Shown here one piece after another: positions 17,337 through 27,421 of a DNA stretch of 64,000 bases; the stretch's first letter is position 1; the number at the start of each line of letters is the position of its first letter. The DNA comes from Bdellovibrionales bacterium (GTDB lineage: Bacteria > Bdellovibrionota > Bdellovibrionia > Bdellovibrionales > Bdellovibrionaceae). The position numbers were made by a program, and so were the translations under genes. A model generated the notes under the pieces. The model was not told the origin of the DNA, searched no databases, and saw nothing but the letters and a program-made list of their open reading frames with translations. The stretch spans positions 1 to 64,000 of the forward strand of contig JADJOV010000025.1 in assembly GCA_016713585.1 (NCBI GenBank), given 5' to 3'.

Positions 17337-17618
17337 ATGAGCGAATTTGTCACAGTTACAAAAATATTTATTCTGAGTTTTTTAATTCTGGTTGCTCTAC
17401 AGGTGAAGTGGAACGGCATCAGCATCGAAAAGCGAGCCCTAATTTCTTTGCACCAGTCCCAGCTTGGGCAAACAGTTGAGGATGTGGCGTTGGGAGCGAC
17501 AAAAGTTATCGAAAAAGGGTCCGCTTGGGCAAAGGCGAACTTTCACAAGGCCGCGAAGTCAGTCAGTGGCTCGCCGGCAGCTGCGCCGTCGAGCGAACCG
17601 GCTGCTGCTAATCGATAG
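17337..17618 (+). CDS. Small single-pass membrane protein
   Basis: The 93-residue product has one N-terminal transmembrane helix (IFILSFLILVALQV) and a short amphipathic region, and ends in an A/P/S-rich tail. I recognise no family. It starts nine bases after the response regulator and is probably in the same transcript. Confidence 0.55.
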   Translation: MSEFVTVTKIFILSFLILVALQVKWNGISIEKRALISLHQSQLGQTVEDVALGATKVIEKGSAWAKANFHKAAKSVSGSPAAAPSSEPAAANR

Positions 17619-17833
17619 TTACTTTCGACTATTTGCAGTGGCCGTTCTATAGGCTTCTGTGGCGCTACTCGATTTCGCTTGGCCACCAGGGGTTGTGACG
17701 GCGTGGCGGGCTCCGTTATCTGTCTTTCCGCATTCGACTTTTTTGCTTTCGGTTTTTCCACCAGCCTGAACCGCTCCTCCGGAAAAAGTCAGAGCAACAA
17801 TGGCTGCCAACAGCATAAGATTGATGTTTTCAT
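17619..17833 (-). CDS. Small exported protein
   Basis: From ATG 17833, behind AAAGGAG, the first codons are one base out of frame with the rest (MLLAAIVALTFSGGAVQAGG). A fifth A in ATGAAAAC would give MKNINLMLLAAIVALTFSGG, a standard signal peptide with cleavage after VQA. The mature part is only about 45 residues, K/S/T-rich with one cysteine. The function is unknown. It ends one base after the convergent membrane-protein gene. Confidence 0.5.
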
Positions 17834-17879
17834 TGGAAACTCCTTTGCTTCGGGTGAAGCATTCATTGCACCCTAGACC

Positions 17880-18097
17880 CAGTCACTCTGGTGCGTTTCA
17901 AAACACGACTGTCTTTCTATGGAGCACTGAGTGTGCCAACCTGAATCAGTGTTTTGGATTGATAAGATGACGGAATTTCAATGGGTTAGGAGCTGCCGAA
18001 GTGGCACGTCTCACGCTGAGACGTATAGAAACAACACATGTGTTAAACTGAAATAGTCAGAAAGAGACATTCAAGAGACATTGGCCGACTAAATAAC
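17880..18097. promoter_or_regulatory. Intergenic region with two perfect palindromes
   Basis: ACGTCTCA/TGAGACGT with a three-base loop (18006-18024) is followed by the 12-bp palindrome AACACATGTGTT (18033-18044). Two direct repeats of ACATyGGCCGA follow further on (around 18080 and 18101). No gene is visible. The palindromes look like operator sites for the exported-protein gene at 17833 or are transcript hairpins. Confidence 0.4.
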
Positions 18098-18415
18098 TTA
18101 GGGACATCGGCCGAGACCGAGCAAATCCCCTCCTAATCGGCTGCCTTTTCTTCGGCAGGTTGCGGCTTCTGGTTTAGGGGCTGGGCTATCGGAGCCAGGC
18201 ATTCTTGGCTTAAGAGCTTCCCCCCTAGTCGACATATCCATAGCCCCAGGATGCATAACTCGGAGGCAAGCTTTCCCCTCACCACACTCAGCAGCTGCTC
18301 CCTCCATTGAGCCCTCTCCTTTCCGACCTGGGCCATCTCCAGCCACGTCGGCACCGAAGCTCCTAACACCAAACAGACCAAGACTCAGACATAAAATGAC
18401 AAACACTAATTTCAT
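18098..18415 (-). CDS. Small exported protein, C-terminal frame uncertain
   Basis: ATG 18415 opens a signal peptide (MKLVFVILCLSLGLFGVRSF, then GADV). The mature part is G/E/A-rich with two cysteines (ECGEGKACLRVMHPGAM). Near 18190 a neighbouring frame gives a more natural polar end (PLNQKPQPAEEKAAD, stop at 18133). A frame break is possible and the C-terminus should be treated as uncertain. The family is not recognised. It lies downstream of the YD-repeat gene. Confidence 0.5.
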   Translation of the reverse strand: MKLVFVILCLSLGLFGVRSFGADVAGDGPGRKGEGSMEGAAAECGEGKACLRVMHPGAMDMSTRGEALKPRMPGSDSPAPKPEAATCRRKGSRLGGDLLGLGRCP

Positions 18416-18494
18416 ATTTCTTCCTTTTCCCTTCACTTTACTAGCAGCATCGTTCGACCCGCTGCGCTTAAGACAAAACTTAATTCCAAAAAAC

Positions 18495-20147
18495 CTACAA
18501 ATAAATCTCCGCTGTTGCTGGGGCTATTACATCCAACAAGTTATTAAATGCGGAGGCAACCTGAATAGCTACTGTTGGTCCCTCTTTGCTATCAACTTTC
18601 TGAATTTCGCCCTTAGGCGTGTAGCTGACCTTGATGGTTCCAAGCCCAGGGCGAGTGACTAGGGAGGGCTTACCAAATCGATCCTCGTAATCAATTTTGA
18701 CAACTTTTTTCGCTTGATCAACTATTGTGGCGATTCGACCTTTGTTGTCGTAAGTTAGATTTATTTTTTGGCCATCTGAATTCTCGGCGTAGTTGAGATT
18801 ACTTTTCGCATCGTATTTAAATGCAGTCCATTTTGATGCAACTTTAACTGATTTTTCATTCAGAAAGTCTACAGCAACTTTGGATATCCTCTTTGATTGA
18901 GGCTCGTAAGTATAAACCATTTTGGCAGCTGTGGTCGCCTTCACCCTGACTAAGCCATCTGGATAATACTCATAGTTGGTTCGGTTTTGGTTCTTTCGAA
19001 TTGAGGTCGGTTTACCAAAGACTTCATGGTAGGTGATTTCAGTAGCTTCACCACTGACCTCAGACAACACCTTCTCAAGAAAATATTGACCACTCGGATC
19101 CTTCTTGTGCCAAAACTCATAACGATTTTCGGCGACCACTTTACCTTTGCAGGTTTTCTTTGCAATCGACCAATAATGTTTTTTCGGATCCGTCTGTGAA
19201 TCCTCATAAGAATACGCCTCAATACACTTATCCCGATCCGTAAACCCGACAACCCAATCTTTCTTCTGATCATATTTGATAGAAATAAAACTCTTATCAG
19301 GCCATGTTGCCTTAGTAAGATTGTGACCTTCGTCGTATTGATAGGTGAAAGAATTGCCCCAACCATTCTTTACAAATGACAAATCATCAAGTTTTTCAAA
19401 TTTATACTCGGCTTTGAGTCCATTTGGTCCAATTATTTCTCTGACTTTCTTATTAGGAAAATATTTGACCGAAAATCTTCGGGAGTTATTATCTGTCACC
19501 GAGGCAAGAAGGCCCTTTTCATACTCATATTTCAGAAAGTTTTGGTTCTTATCATAGAAATGGGTGATTTTGCCATCCTTATCAAATCGCTGTGAACTTC
19601 CATCCGCAAAATTTCTAACATAATAAGGCTTCGTATAAACAAAGTGTTCAACTTCTTTACCATTTGCTAAATACTTTAGGCCTTCTCTCGGAGGAGTACT
19701 AACTCGATACTTTTTAGCATATTCATTTCTAGCCTTATCACTCAGAATTAACTCCTTTCGGAGATCGGCGTAAAAGGCCTCTGTGCGACCCGCAACTTTC
19801 TCAGCCTTCACTTTTGCAATTATTTGATCGGCGGATTTCCCAATTTCAGCTTCGGTCAAGAGTGTCGGCGCATAAGCCGTTCGACTGCCAGCCCCACACT
19901 CCGTCACCCAGAGATTTCCCTCAGGGGAAACTTCGAGTGTCGTTTCAAAATCTGAACACCAACCAAAGCCAAACATGCCATTGAAGAGGGCTCGACTGTT
20001 ATAAGTTCGAGCCACCTTCATCGTGTAGCCACCGCCTGGCACTTCTATGTCAGTCCAAGTTTCTGAATAGTTGGCGTTTTTCATGTCGACAATTGCAAAA
20101 GCTTGAAACGATAGAGAAAGCAGAATTGGAAAAATCCAGCGAGCCAT
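18495..20147 (-). CDS. Secreted YD-repeat (RHS-like) protein
   Basis: A cleavable signal (WIFPILLSLSFQAFA) precedes a DUF6531-like entry segment (YTMKVARTYNSRALFNGMFG, then FGWCSDFETTLEV) and a chain of degenerate YD repeats such as FDKDGKITHFYDKNQNFLKY, FSVKYFPNKKVREIIGPNGL and YEDRFGKPSLVTRPGLGTIK. At 550 residues it is much shorter than Rhs toxins. It lacks the core-closing DPxGL motif and a toxin tip, so a surface or cell-contact protein is more likely than an effector. It starts 28 bases after the tadB stop with a GAGGGG site, so it is probably the last gene of the Tad operon. Confidence 0.8.
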   Translation of the reverse strand: MARWIFPILLSLSFQAFAIVDMKNANYSETWTDIEVPGGGYTMKVARTYNSRALFNGMFGFGWCSDFETTLEVSPEGNLWVTECGAGSRTAYAPTLLTEAEIGKSADQIIAKVKAEKVAGRTEAFYADLRKELILSDKARNEYAKKYRVSTPPREGLKYLANGKEVEHFVYTKPYYVRNFADGSSQRFDKDGKITHFYDKNQNFLKYEYEKGLLASVTDNNSRRFSVKYFPNKKVREIIGPNGLKAEYKFEKLDDLSFVKNGWGNSFTYQYDEGHNLTKATWPDKSFISIKYDQKKDWVVGFTDRDKCIEAYSYEDSQTDPKKHYWSIAKKTCKGKVVAENRYEFWHKKDPSGQYFLEKVLSEVSGEATEITYHEVFGKPTSIRKNQNRTNYEYYPDGLVRVKATTAAKMVYTYEPQSKRISKVAVDFLNEKSVKVASKWTAFKYDAKSNLNYAENSDGQKINLTYDNKGRIATIVDQAKKVVKIDYEDRFGKPSLVTRPGLGTIKVSYTPKGEIQKVDSKEGPTVAIQVASAFNNLLDVIAPATAEIYL

Positions 20148-20175
20148 TGATTATCCCCTCATTCAACAAGATGAA

Positions 20176-21051
20176 CTACACCTTTATTGTAACAATCTTT
20201 CGTATTACAATTCCACCAATTATTTGCAGAGCGAGGATAACAAAGCAGAGTATTAGGCCCAACGTCGTGTTAAACATGGGTTTAATGAACGTCGGATCCA
20301 TCACATAAAAAATAATAGCCAAAACAAATGGCACCATTGTCACGATAAGTCCCTGCATAAGGCCTTGGGCAGTCATAGCTTGGATTTTTTTTTCGATTTT
20401 TTGCCGTTCACGAATCACCAGGACAATGGTCGCAAAGGTTTCTGCTAAGTTACCACCTGTCTCTTTCAGAATATTGATGGCCGTGACAAACATCTGCACG
20501 TCGGGCCGAGCAATTCGGGTTCCAAGATCGGTTAAGGCCTCCTCGAGGCTTTGCCCAAATTGTTGCTTAGTCAAGACTTCGCGGAATTCTTGCCGAATCG
20601 GATTGCTCATGATTTCCGAGACCCGTTCCATCGATTGGGAAATGTTCGATCCCGCTTTTATTCCATTTCCCATAATGGTCAACGCATCCACCATTTGATC
20701 GACAAACTTTGTGCAGCGACTCTCGTAAAGGGATCGCACCACGATGAGGGGCAGTGACCATCCAGCAACCGTCACAGAAACCCCAAACAGAAGTCCGACT
20801 ATTATTTTCGGCCAAAAGGCAAAAAAGAACAAGGCTCCGAGCCCGAAGCTCATCATCAACATGATCCAAGTAATTTTCTTCACATCGGCGGGTGAATTCA
20901 TTAAGCGCAAAATTCGGAGGACCTCATCTCGCTGCCCGAGGCTTCGTCTCTGAAGAAAGTTAATAATCGATTCAACTCTGAAATAGAAAAAAACAAAAAC
21001 ACAGATCCCGATCACAATTGACATAACCAGAGGTTTATAAAAAAAAGACAT
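20176..21051 (-). CDS. tadB: Tad pilus assembly inner-membrane protein TadB (T2SSF domain)
   Basis: The 291-residue protein has two N-terminal helices, a cytoplasmic T2SS-F domain and two C-terminal helices. Diagnostic stretches are MVDALTIMGNGIKAGSNISQ, EEALTDLGTRIARPDVQMF and ILKETGGNLAETFATI, the signature of GspF/TadB/TadC platform proteins. It follows the fused ATPase gene after nine bases. A separate tadC normally follows tadB, but here the next gene is the YD-repeat protein, so the platform partner is missing from this locus. Confidence 0.93.
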   Translation of the reverse strand: MSFFYKPLVMSIVIGICVFVFFYFRVESIINFLQRRSLGQRDEVLRILRLMNSPADVKKITWIMLMMSFGLGALFFFAFWPKIIVGLLFGVSVTVAGWSLPLIVVRSLYESRCTKFVDQMVDALTIMGNGIKAGSNISQSMERVSEIMSNPIRQEFREVLTKQQFGQSLEEALTDLGTRIARPDVQMFVTAINILKETGGNLAETFATIVLVIRERQKIEKKIQAMTAQGLMQGLIVTMVPFVLAIIFYVMDPTFIKPMFNTTLGLILCFVILALQIIGGIVIRKIVTIKV

Positions 21052-21060
21052 GAGCTACCC

Positions 21061-23331
21061 CTATCCTGATTTCTTAACCGGTGGTGTTCCCGGCATGGTT
21101 GGAAATGGCGACTGGACCTTGGGCGCGGAAGACGGGCTTGAACTGGATGGGGCTGTCTGATTGGTCGGCGAGGCGGCTTCGTTTGAAAATATTTCCCGTG
21201 GAATATGCACGCCCCGGTCAGCCAACTTCTGGATAAAGGAGGGGACCACCCCTGTCGCCTGGAAAATTCCGACAATTCGGCGGTTTTTATCATAGCCAGT
21301 TTCTTTGAATCTGAAAATTTCAGCGAGTGTTACCACGTCCCCTTGAATGCCTCCAACCTCTGTAATGCTAATAATTTTTCGACTTCCATCAGACAGACGG
21401 GACTGCTGAACAATCAAGTGAACAGCACTGGCCAACTGCTCCCGAATCGCTCTGACTGGCAACTCCATTCCGGCCATCATGCATAGAGTCTCTAGACGTG
21501 CAATACACTCCTTGGGCGAGTTTGCATGAGTTGTCGTCATTGATCCATCGTGGCCTGTGTTCATTGCCTGAAGCATATCAAGTGCGGCGCCGTCCCGGCA
21601 TTCGCCGACAACAATTCGATTTGGTCGCATTCGGAGGGCATTCTTAATAAGATCGCGGATCGTCACAGCATTGGTTCCCTCCATGGAGGGAGGTCTTGTT
21701 TCCAATCGCACGACATGCTCTTGCTGCATTTGAAGTTCAGCCGCGTCCTCAACAGTAATAATTCGCTTGTTAGACGGAATGAAGCTCGACAACATATTTA
21801 GCAGGGTCGTTTTTCCAGAGCCTGTGCCTCCGCTGATAACAACATTGAGTCCATTCTCGACACAGATTCTTAAAAATTGAATCATGCTGGCAGTGATCGA
21901 CCCATATTCGATATATTTTTCAGGCTGGATTCCGCCTTTCTTGAATTTTCGAATCGTCACGGCAGGACCGTCAATCGCAAGGGGCTCAATGATTGCGTTA
22001 ACTCGGCTTCCATCTTTGAGTCTCGCATCAACATACGGGCTAGATGTGTTAATTTGGCGCCCGAGGGGCAGGACAATCCGTTCGATGATTCTGCGCAGGT
22101 GATCATTTGAGGTGAAGGTCACTGGGCTCAATTGAACTTTGCCAGACTTCTCTACGAAGATTTTTTTGGCCCCATTAACCATAATCTCAGTCACATTAGG
22201 ATCGGCTAACAAATCTTCTAGAGGTCCTAATCCGAGGGATTCTTCAAGAACCTCTTTGATTATCTTAGCACGCTCTTCCCGTTGAAGATCAGGACTTTCT
22301 CGGTCGAGAATTTGAGTGATCTCTCGGCGGGTTTTGTCCCGCAGTTCACTCTGTTTAGATTCATCACCGCGAGCTTCTACCATTAGTTTGTTTAGATCAG
22401 CTGTACGAATTAATTCTGAATGTACTCGAAGCTTGACTTGAGTGCGAGGATCCATGGCCGACGTCGGTGAGCTCTGCCCACCAGTTCCCCCGCTGGTCCC
22501 GACCCCTGATTGGATTGCCGAGGGGTTTTCTGATTTAGTTTGGGAGATCTTTGGCTTAGGACGGTTCAATGACGAAAGTCTTTGGAGGACTCCGCCTGTC
22601 AGTCTACGAACAATGTCATAATAGGCCGCCGTCACTGGGGCCTTTGGTGAAGAGATAACAAATGGAGTCAGTCTTTGCATTGCACCCAGAGTTGTAACAT
22701 CATCCTGTGGAATTCCCCCGAGGGCAGACATTTGTAATTGAGAACTAATCAATTGTGGTGCTAATCCAGTTGGCGATACTTTGTTGATCACGAGCTGAAA
22801 CATGTCTTTGGGAAACATCGAAGTCATTAAGTCATTGAGCAATCTCTGGGTTTGGGTCACGACTAAAACTTCAGGGGTGGTCACGATAATGCCTGCTGTC
22901 GCCTCTTGAAGAATGGCGTTTTGTAACGCGCCAATGTCGTTTCCAAGGTCTATGATTATAAACTTGAAGGCCCGACTGAAAAGCTCTAGCTGTTTGATCA
23001 CGAGCTCTGGGCTGACATCCAATCTTTCCTCGGGACCGCGAACAGCCCCTATATAAGCCAATCCTGACTGATGCATCGTCAACACTGAATTCATATTTTG
23101 CGAGTTGATTGACGCGCCCATGGTGGTTAGCTCGCGGAGGGTTTTGTTTGGCTTCAACCCCGTAATCACATTTTGATCGCCAACGCTCTTAGAGTCGCAA
23201 TCGATTAGTAGAACTTGAGTTCTGAGTTCTAGAAGGAGAGCACAAGCCAAGTTTGCAGCAAAGACGCTCTTGCCAACCCCGCCTTTTCCCCCGATGACCC
23301 CAATAACACTGCAGTTTGAATTCATTGCCAT
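21061..23331 (-). CDS. Fused CpaE (TadZ)-CpaF (TadA) pilus ATPase
   Basis: Two ATPases lie in one 756-residue chain. Residues ~1-260 are a MinD/ParA-type domain (deviant Walker A GGKGGVGKSVFAANLA, VLLIDCDS, IIIDLGND), as in CpaE/TadZ, which localises the pilus machine. A S/G/T-rich linker follows. From ~310 comes the CpaF/TadA traffic ATPase with Walker A SGGTGSGKTTLLNML, Asp box VEDAAELQMQQEHVVRLETR and Walker B RPNRIVVGECRDGAALDM, which powers Flp pilus assembly. The C-terminal 35 residues are P/S-rich. ATG 23331 is chosen because AAGGA lies five bases upstream; TTG 23355 is the longer option. The two functions are usually separate genes. Confidence 0.93.
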   Translation of the reverse strand: MAMNSNCSVIGVIGGKGGVGKSVFAANLACALLLELRTQVLLIDCDSKSVGDQNVITGLKPNKTLRELTTMGASINSQNMNSVLTMHQSGLAYIGAVRGPEERLDVSPELVIKQLELFSRAFKFIIIDLGNDIGALQNAILQEATAGIIVTTPEVLVVTQTQRLLNDLMTSMFPKDMFQLVINKVSPTGLAPQLISSQLQMSALGGIPQDDVTTLGAMQRLTPFVISSPKAPVTAAYYDIVRRLTGGVLQRLSSLNRPKPKISQTKSENPSAIQSGVGTSGGTGGQSSPTSAMDPRTQVKLRVHSELIRTADLNKLMVEARGDESKQSELRDKTRREITQILDRESPDLQREERAKIIKEVLEESLGLGPLEDLLADPNVTEIMVNGAKKIFVEKSGKVQLSPVTFTSNDHLRRIIERIVLPLGRQINTSSPYVDARLKDGSRVNAIIEPLAIDGPAVTIRKFKKGGIQPEKYIEYGSITASMIQFLRICVENGLNVVISGGTGSGKTTLLNMLSSFIPSNKRIITVEDAAELQMQQEHVVRLETRPPSMEGTNAVTIRDLIKNALRMRPNRIVVGECRDGAALDMLQAMNTGHDGSMTTTHANSPKECIARLETLCMMAGMELPVRAIREQLASAVHLIVQQSRLSDGSRKIISITEVGGIQGDVVTLAEIFRFKETGYDKNRRIVGIFQATGVVPSFIQKLADRGVHIPREIFSNEAASPTNQTAPSSSSPSSAPKVQSPFPTMPGTPPVKKSG

Positions 23332-23384
23332 GAATCCTTGTCGGCATTTTTGCAACTTTTTTAGAGTGGGCTATGGTCCAGGTC

Positions 23385-25057
23385 CTATTCTCTCAAACGA
23401 AATTTCTTTTTGATTTGCTCAGAACCTGCGCTGGCTGAGGTCTTGATAACCGGAGTCACAAAAACCACGAACTGACTTTGATCCCTCTGAAAGTTCTTGG
23501 AAGCAAGCAAACTTATTAAAGGATCTTTAACTCCGCTGGGCGTGCGATTGTATCCAGTAGAACTGCCATTCCCAATGAGACCTCCAACTGCAGCGCTCTG
23601 ACGATCTCGAACAGTCACCATAGTATTGATCTTATTCTCAGCAATTTGCGGAGTTCCACCGCTATCTCCGCTCAGCAAAGTCGAGATTGAAAATTGCATA
23701 TCGAGACCAATACTGCCAGATTTGCCATCTTGAATCATTGCCGTAATGCCGGACTGAAGGCCTGTTTTTACAAAAGCTGTCCCTTGGGTATTGTTTGGAC
23801 CCAGGGTCACATAGGGCACGTCAATGGTTTGTGAGATCTCGCCTTTTTTGCCTTCCTGAACAATCAAACTTGTACTCTTTAGGATTCTTGCATGATTGTG
23901 CTGTTTCGCCCAATTCAACTTCGGCAAGAGATTACTTACAATCCCGGTGAGTGAAGTAATAATGTTCCCGCCGCTTCCACCAGTCTTGAACTCGAGTCCT
24001 GTGTTATCACTGATCTGTGGGGTCCACTGAAATTTAAAGGACTTCGAGTAGGCCTTAGCAAGCTCAACATAATGAACAACTAATTGAATCATCTTTGGGG
24101 GAGCCGGGGTTGGTTGTTCTTTTGCTGTCAGCTGATAGTTACAACTCAGAGCATTTTTTTTGGTTTTGATATAGACACCTTCTGCGCGAACAGGGTCTAA
24201 AACCAGATCGGGGAGGTAGAGCTCGCATAGTTCCTTAATACGCTCGGCCTCTTTTTCATTGTTGACGAAACCTGAAATCAAGATTTTGTCATTGATCGTA
24301 CGAACTTCAATTTCAGGATTATTGATTTCGCGGGCGAGGTAAGTTGAAATCATTTTGATCGCTAGGGGGCTCATCGTTGCCATCACTGAAACCTGATCCC
24401 CAAACTGTCGTTGAACATTGTAGATTCGCGACATATCTGCAGGTAACAAAACCTGTCCGTCAATCGTCACGCGATTATTTACGATTCGAATAACAATTCC
24501 CTCAACATCTCCAAGAAGGGACCTGACTTCACGAACGACTTTCTCAAGCCTATTCTTTCGAACATCAATTCGGTACTCTGACTAAGATTCGGCCGTTTTT
24601 CTTGTCGTGAACTGTCAGCGACGCAAATCCCCTCGTGTTTAGGGTTGAAGCGTAATACACCGAGCTCTTTGTTCACAGAAACCGCCACGATCTTACGAAA
24701 ATCGCCCTTTAAATTCTCTGACTTAATTTCGAAACCAGAAGGAAGGGCCGGAAGTTTGATATCTTGTTCAATTCCAAGTGTGAGATTTATAAACTGTTCA
24801 GTCTTATAGGTGCCAATTTCCTTCAAGGTTTCATCTAAATTTCCAGTGACTTTTGATTTAGTCAAAGGGTCCTGATCCACTTTAGGCCCCAATTCCGCTT
24901 CAACAGGTTTTTCCTCTGGACCAGCAGCCCAGGAATGAATCGGAAATACCACAATCGAAAACATTGATAGGAGGATCCCCATAAAAGTTGATCCGACGAC
25001 CACGGCTATCTGAGAAAAAAATTTCCCCACAAATCCCCCACCTGTTACACTCGACAC
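23385..25057 (-). CDS. cpaC: Tad secretin CpaC (RcpA), frame broken twice around 24560-24620
   Basis: This is the outer-membrane channel of the Tad pilus. The N-terminal part (signal GILLSMFSIVVFPIHSWAAG) carries a pilus-secretin N domain with FINLTLGIEQDIKLPALPSG. The main frame has a BON-like region (VTIDGQVLLPADMSRIYNVQ, ISGFVNNEKEAERIKELCEL) and the secretin core ending in FQRDQSQFVVFVTPVI. Between them, correcting two single-base shifts yields HEGFASLTVHDKKNGRILVR and RIDVRKNRLEKVVREVRSLL, which is continuous with the BON region. Full length is then about 557 residues. It starts just after cpaB. Confidence 0.88.
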
Positions 25058-25063
25058 GAGTCT

Positions 25064-25970
25064 TTACATTGACCTAAATCCGTTTGGCCGCTGCTGTGGT
25101 GAACCTTTCGGTTGTTGTGGCTGAGTCGGCGACAACAATGAAGGGCCCCCAGTTGGATTCAGTGATCCGCCTCCGCCAAAATCAACTGCAGGTTTACCCA
25201 ACACAGTCTCAGCAGTCGAGGACGGCAATCGCTCCGTCACTTTCTTTCGATCATTAGGATTCCTCAAAACGAAGTAGAGATTTCCTGGTGAAGTCGAAAG
25301 AATGTATACCAAATCCTGAGACTCCTTCAATGAAGCCTCAACGGTTATTGTACTATACTTACTGTCCCCAGTCAGAGAGGTTTGTGTCAGGCTTTTCCCA
25401 GATGAATCCAATTCAATTAGGCGTGGAATATTGTTTACAACTGAGACACCTGTCGCTAACACCGGAACATCTTGCATCAGTAAAGAGACTTCGCGTCGTT
25501 GATTAACCCCTTTTCCGACATCGACTGCAGCCAATACGTCGACACGATCGCCAGGCCGAATCAGCTTTGCAACCCCTCGAACGTCATCGATAGGAATGGT
25601 CACGGCCCGCAACGACGGCGCCACTTGGTGAGCAATGCCGGTATCAGGCCCTGGGGTAAGCAGCATATTCTTTACTAACACCTGCCCTTTTTTCACTGGC
25701 ACGGCCGCTACATTTCCAACAACATCTTCCGGAACCAAAATGGAATCAGGCACCATATATTCAGTAGGAACCTCTTTAGATTCCACCATATTGTCATAGA
25801 TGGTCGACATCTCTGGGATGTCTTCCTTTGCAACTATGATCGTTTTTTTTGCGCCATAGAGCTTGTCATATTCGGCTTTTTTTTCTTGAGAGTAACTGTA
25901 CACGAGAAAAACGGCAAAGAAGGGCCGCAAAAATTGACAACCATAGATTTCGCGTCTCATTAGATCCCAT
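25064..25970 (-). CDS. cpaB: Flp pilus assembly protein CpaB (RcpC), frame broken near 25910
   Basis: Periplasmic or outer-membrane-associated partner of the secretin. From ATG 25970 (behind GGAGTAGGA) the frame reads MGSNETRNLWLSIFAALL, the expected membrane anchor. It must then shift by one base to join AVFLVYSYSQEKKAEYDKLY. The SAF domain follows (VAKEDIPEMSTIYDNMVESK, VPVKKGQVLVKNML) and then the RcpC core (TIPIDDVRGVAKLIRPGDRV). The C-terminus is G/P/Q-rich. The start overlaps the end of the upstream TadE-like gene, so translation is coupled. Confidence 0.9.
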
Positions 25971-26483
25971 TCCTACTCCCTAGCTCCGCACTTAGATGTG
26001 TGGCAGATCCCATAGAGTGATCGGATCCAAACGTTATAAACTTCAACATTTTCGTTCCTGGTGCCGGCCTCCCCGAGTCCAGTAATTGAGTTATTGTGAA
26101 CTGATTTTTGCGAATCTGCCGCTGGCTCGATTGAGCTCGGCACCACTTCGAAGATCTTCCTCCAAACATTGAAACCCAGGACAAACGTCGGGCGGTGGCT
26201 CCATGATTCCTTTTCCCAACAAGCTCACTCACTGCGCCTCCATAACGACCACCGACCTCAGTGTACTGAATATTCAGGCTCGATGATAGTCTAGATTGCT
26301 TCGATGTCGGATGGTTTCGAACATATAGTTGCGAGCACTAATTCCATTCATATTGGCCGTGTGAACAATTCCGAAAAAGCCAATTGAAAAATTAATGAGT
26401 AACACAATCACAAGCACAATCGGAATCATTTCAATGACAGCCATTCCGTCGTTCTTTCTAAGATGTTTTACCTGTGTCAGCAT
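25960..26483 (-). CDS. TadE-like minor pseudopilin, frame broken near 26283
   Basis: The N-terminus (HLRKNDGMAVIEMIPIVLVI) has a class-III prepilin-like leader: basic residues, G before a hydrophobic helix, and E at about position 5 of the mature helix. After SNLDYHRA the frame shifts to LNIQYTEVGGRYGGAVSELV and continues to the stop at 25960. The roughly 170-residue product fits TadE/TadF pseudopilins, which prime or anchor Flp pili. It overlaps cpaB by 11 bases and the upstream TadE gene by 7. Confidence 0.65.
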
Positions 26484-27141
26484 CCGTTATCCTCCAGAGG
26501 AAAGAATTTTCCACTAGCGGCCCCACTTCTGGTCACTAGGTCCTTAAATCTGGGATCGAGATTAAGTATATTTTGATATCTTTTTTGATCGGTCATAAGA
26601 TCTTCACACTCTTGTTGGGTTGGCTCACGATTCATTAGCCCAGTGATCGTGGCCTTATAGCCCGCACCTTCATTGTCATCCGTGATCCCAGAATCCCCAC
26701 CTTAAGCCGAAGCACCTTAGCAACAAAAGCCAGCCTAAGTCCAACCTGGGGAATTCCCCCCGTGGGCTGAAATTTTTCGGGGGTATAATCTGAGTCGTAG
26801 TTTTCGCTGGGATCCCCTCCAGCTGATGAATGTCCACCGCTTTTCATATCCTTGAGCTTCAATGAAAACCAAGCGTTTGGTAGCTTTTCCCCGAATAGAG
26901 GCTGAAAAACTCGATTTGTTTTAATTAACTCATCCAGCTTTGCCAATCCTCTGTCCTTTTGATCTTTGACAGAGACATCCGCTGCAGCATGGGCCCTTGA
27001 CGCTGAGTACGCAATATATTGCGCAATCTCCACCCCCCAGTAGGTTGCCGAAACTGCCAGAAGCATCATAGAAAGTAGAATCGCCAGAGTGAACGAAAAG
27101 AGAAAGTCGACTGAAAGGATACCAGCATTATTTTTTATCAT
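26477..27141 (-). CDS. TadE-like pseudopilin, frame broken near 26695
   Basis: The N-terminal helix (NNAGILSVDFLFSFTLAILL) is prepilin-like, followed by YWGVEIAQYIAYSASRAHAA, similar to the alanine-rich helix of TadE/TadG proteins. After RLKVGILG the frame must move to GITDDNEGAGYKATITGLMN and ends in LEDNGC at 26477. The whole is about 220 residues. The start overlaps the preceding prepilin gene by four bases (ATGA), and the end overlaps the next TadE-like start, which shows a tightly coupled operon. Confidence 0.65.
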
Positions 27142-27410
27142 TCTGTATTCAAGATCCGACTACGGGCCCCGGTGTTTGGATGTTTGGCCCGACCCTCAGC
27201 CAGGCTGCCAGACCAAGTTCCAGTTTCAATCATTACGGCGGTTCGCGCCCAAGGCCCATTTATAAGTTTGTTAATTACATCGCCTCTCTTGAAAACGTTA
27301 GAGGCGGCCATGAGAAAGCCAATACAAAGGGTTAAAATAAGCACAGACTCCACGACCATTTGCCCATGATTGTTAGATCTTAAGCTTGGTCTGAGTCTAT
27401 TTTGAAGCAT
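27138..27410 (-). CDS. Small prepilin-like protein
   Basis: ATG 27410 gives a leader with basic residues (LQNRLRPSLRSNNHG), a cleavable G, and the hydrophobic helix QMVVESVLILTLCIGFLMAA with Glu at +5, as in Flp-type prepilins processed by a TadV-like peptidase. The ~90-residue product is longer than the major pilin and has a soluble tail rich in G/T/R. It overlaps the next TadE-like gene by ATGA. It is probably a minor pilin. Confidence 0.7.
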   Translation of the reverse strand: MLQNRLRPSLRSNNHGQMVVESVLILTLCIGFLMAASNVFKRGDVINKLINGPWARTAVMIETGTWSGSLAEGRAKHPNTGARSRILNTE

Positions 27411-27421
27411 AAAGTGAATCC

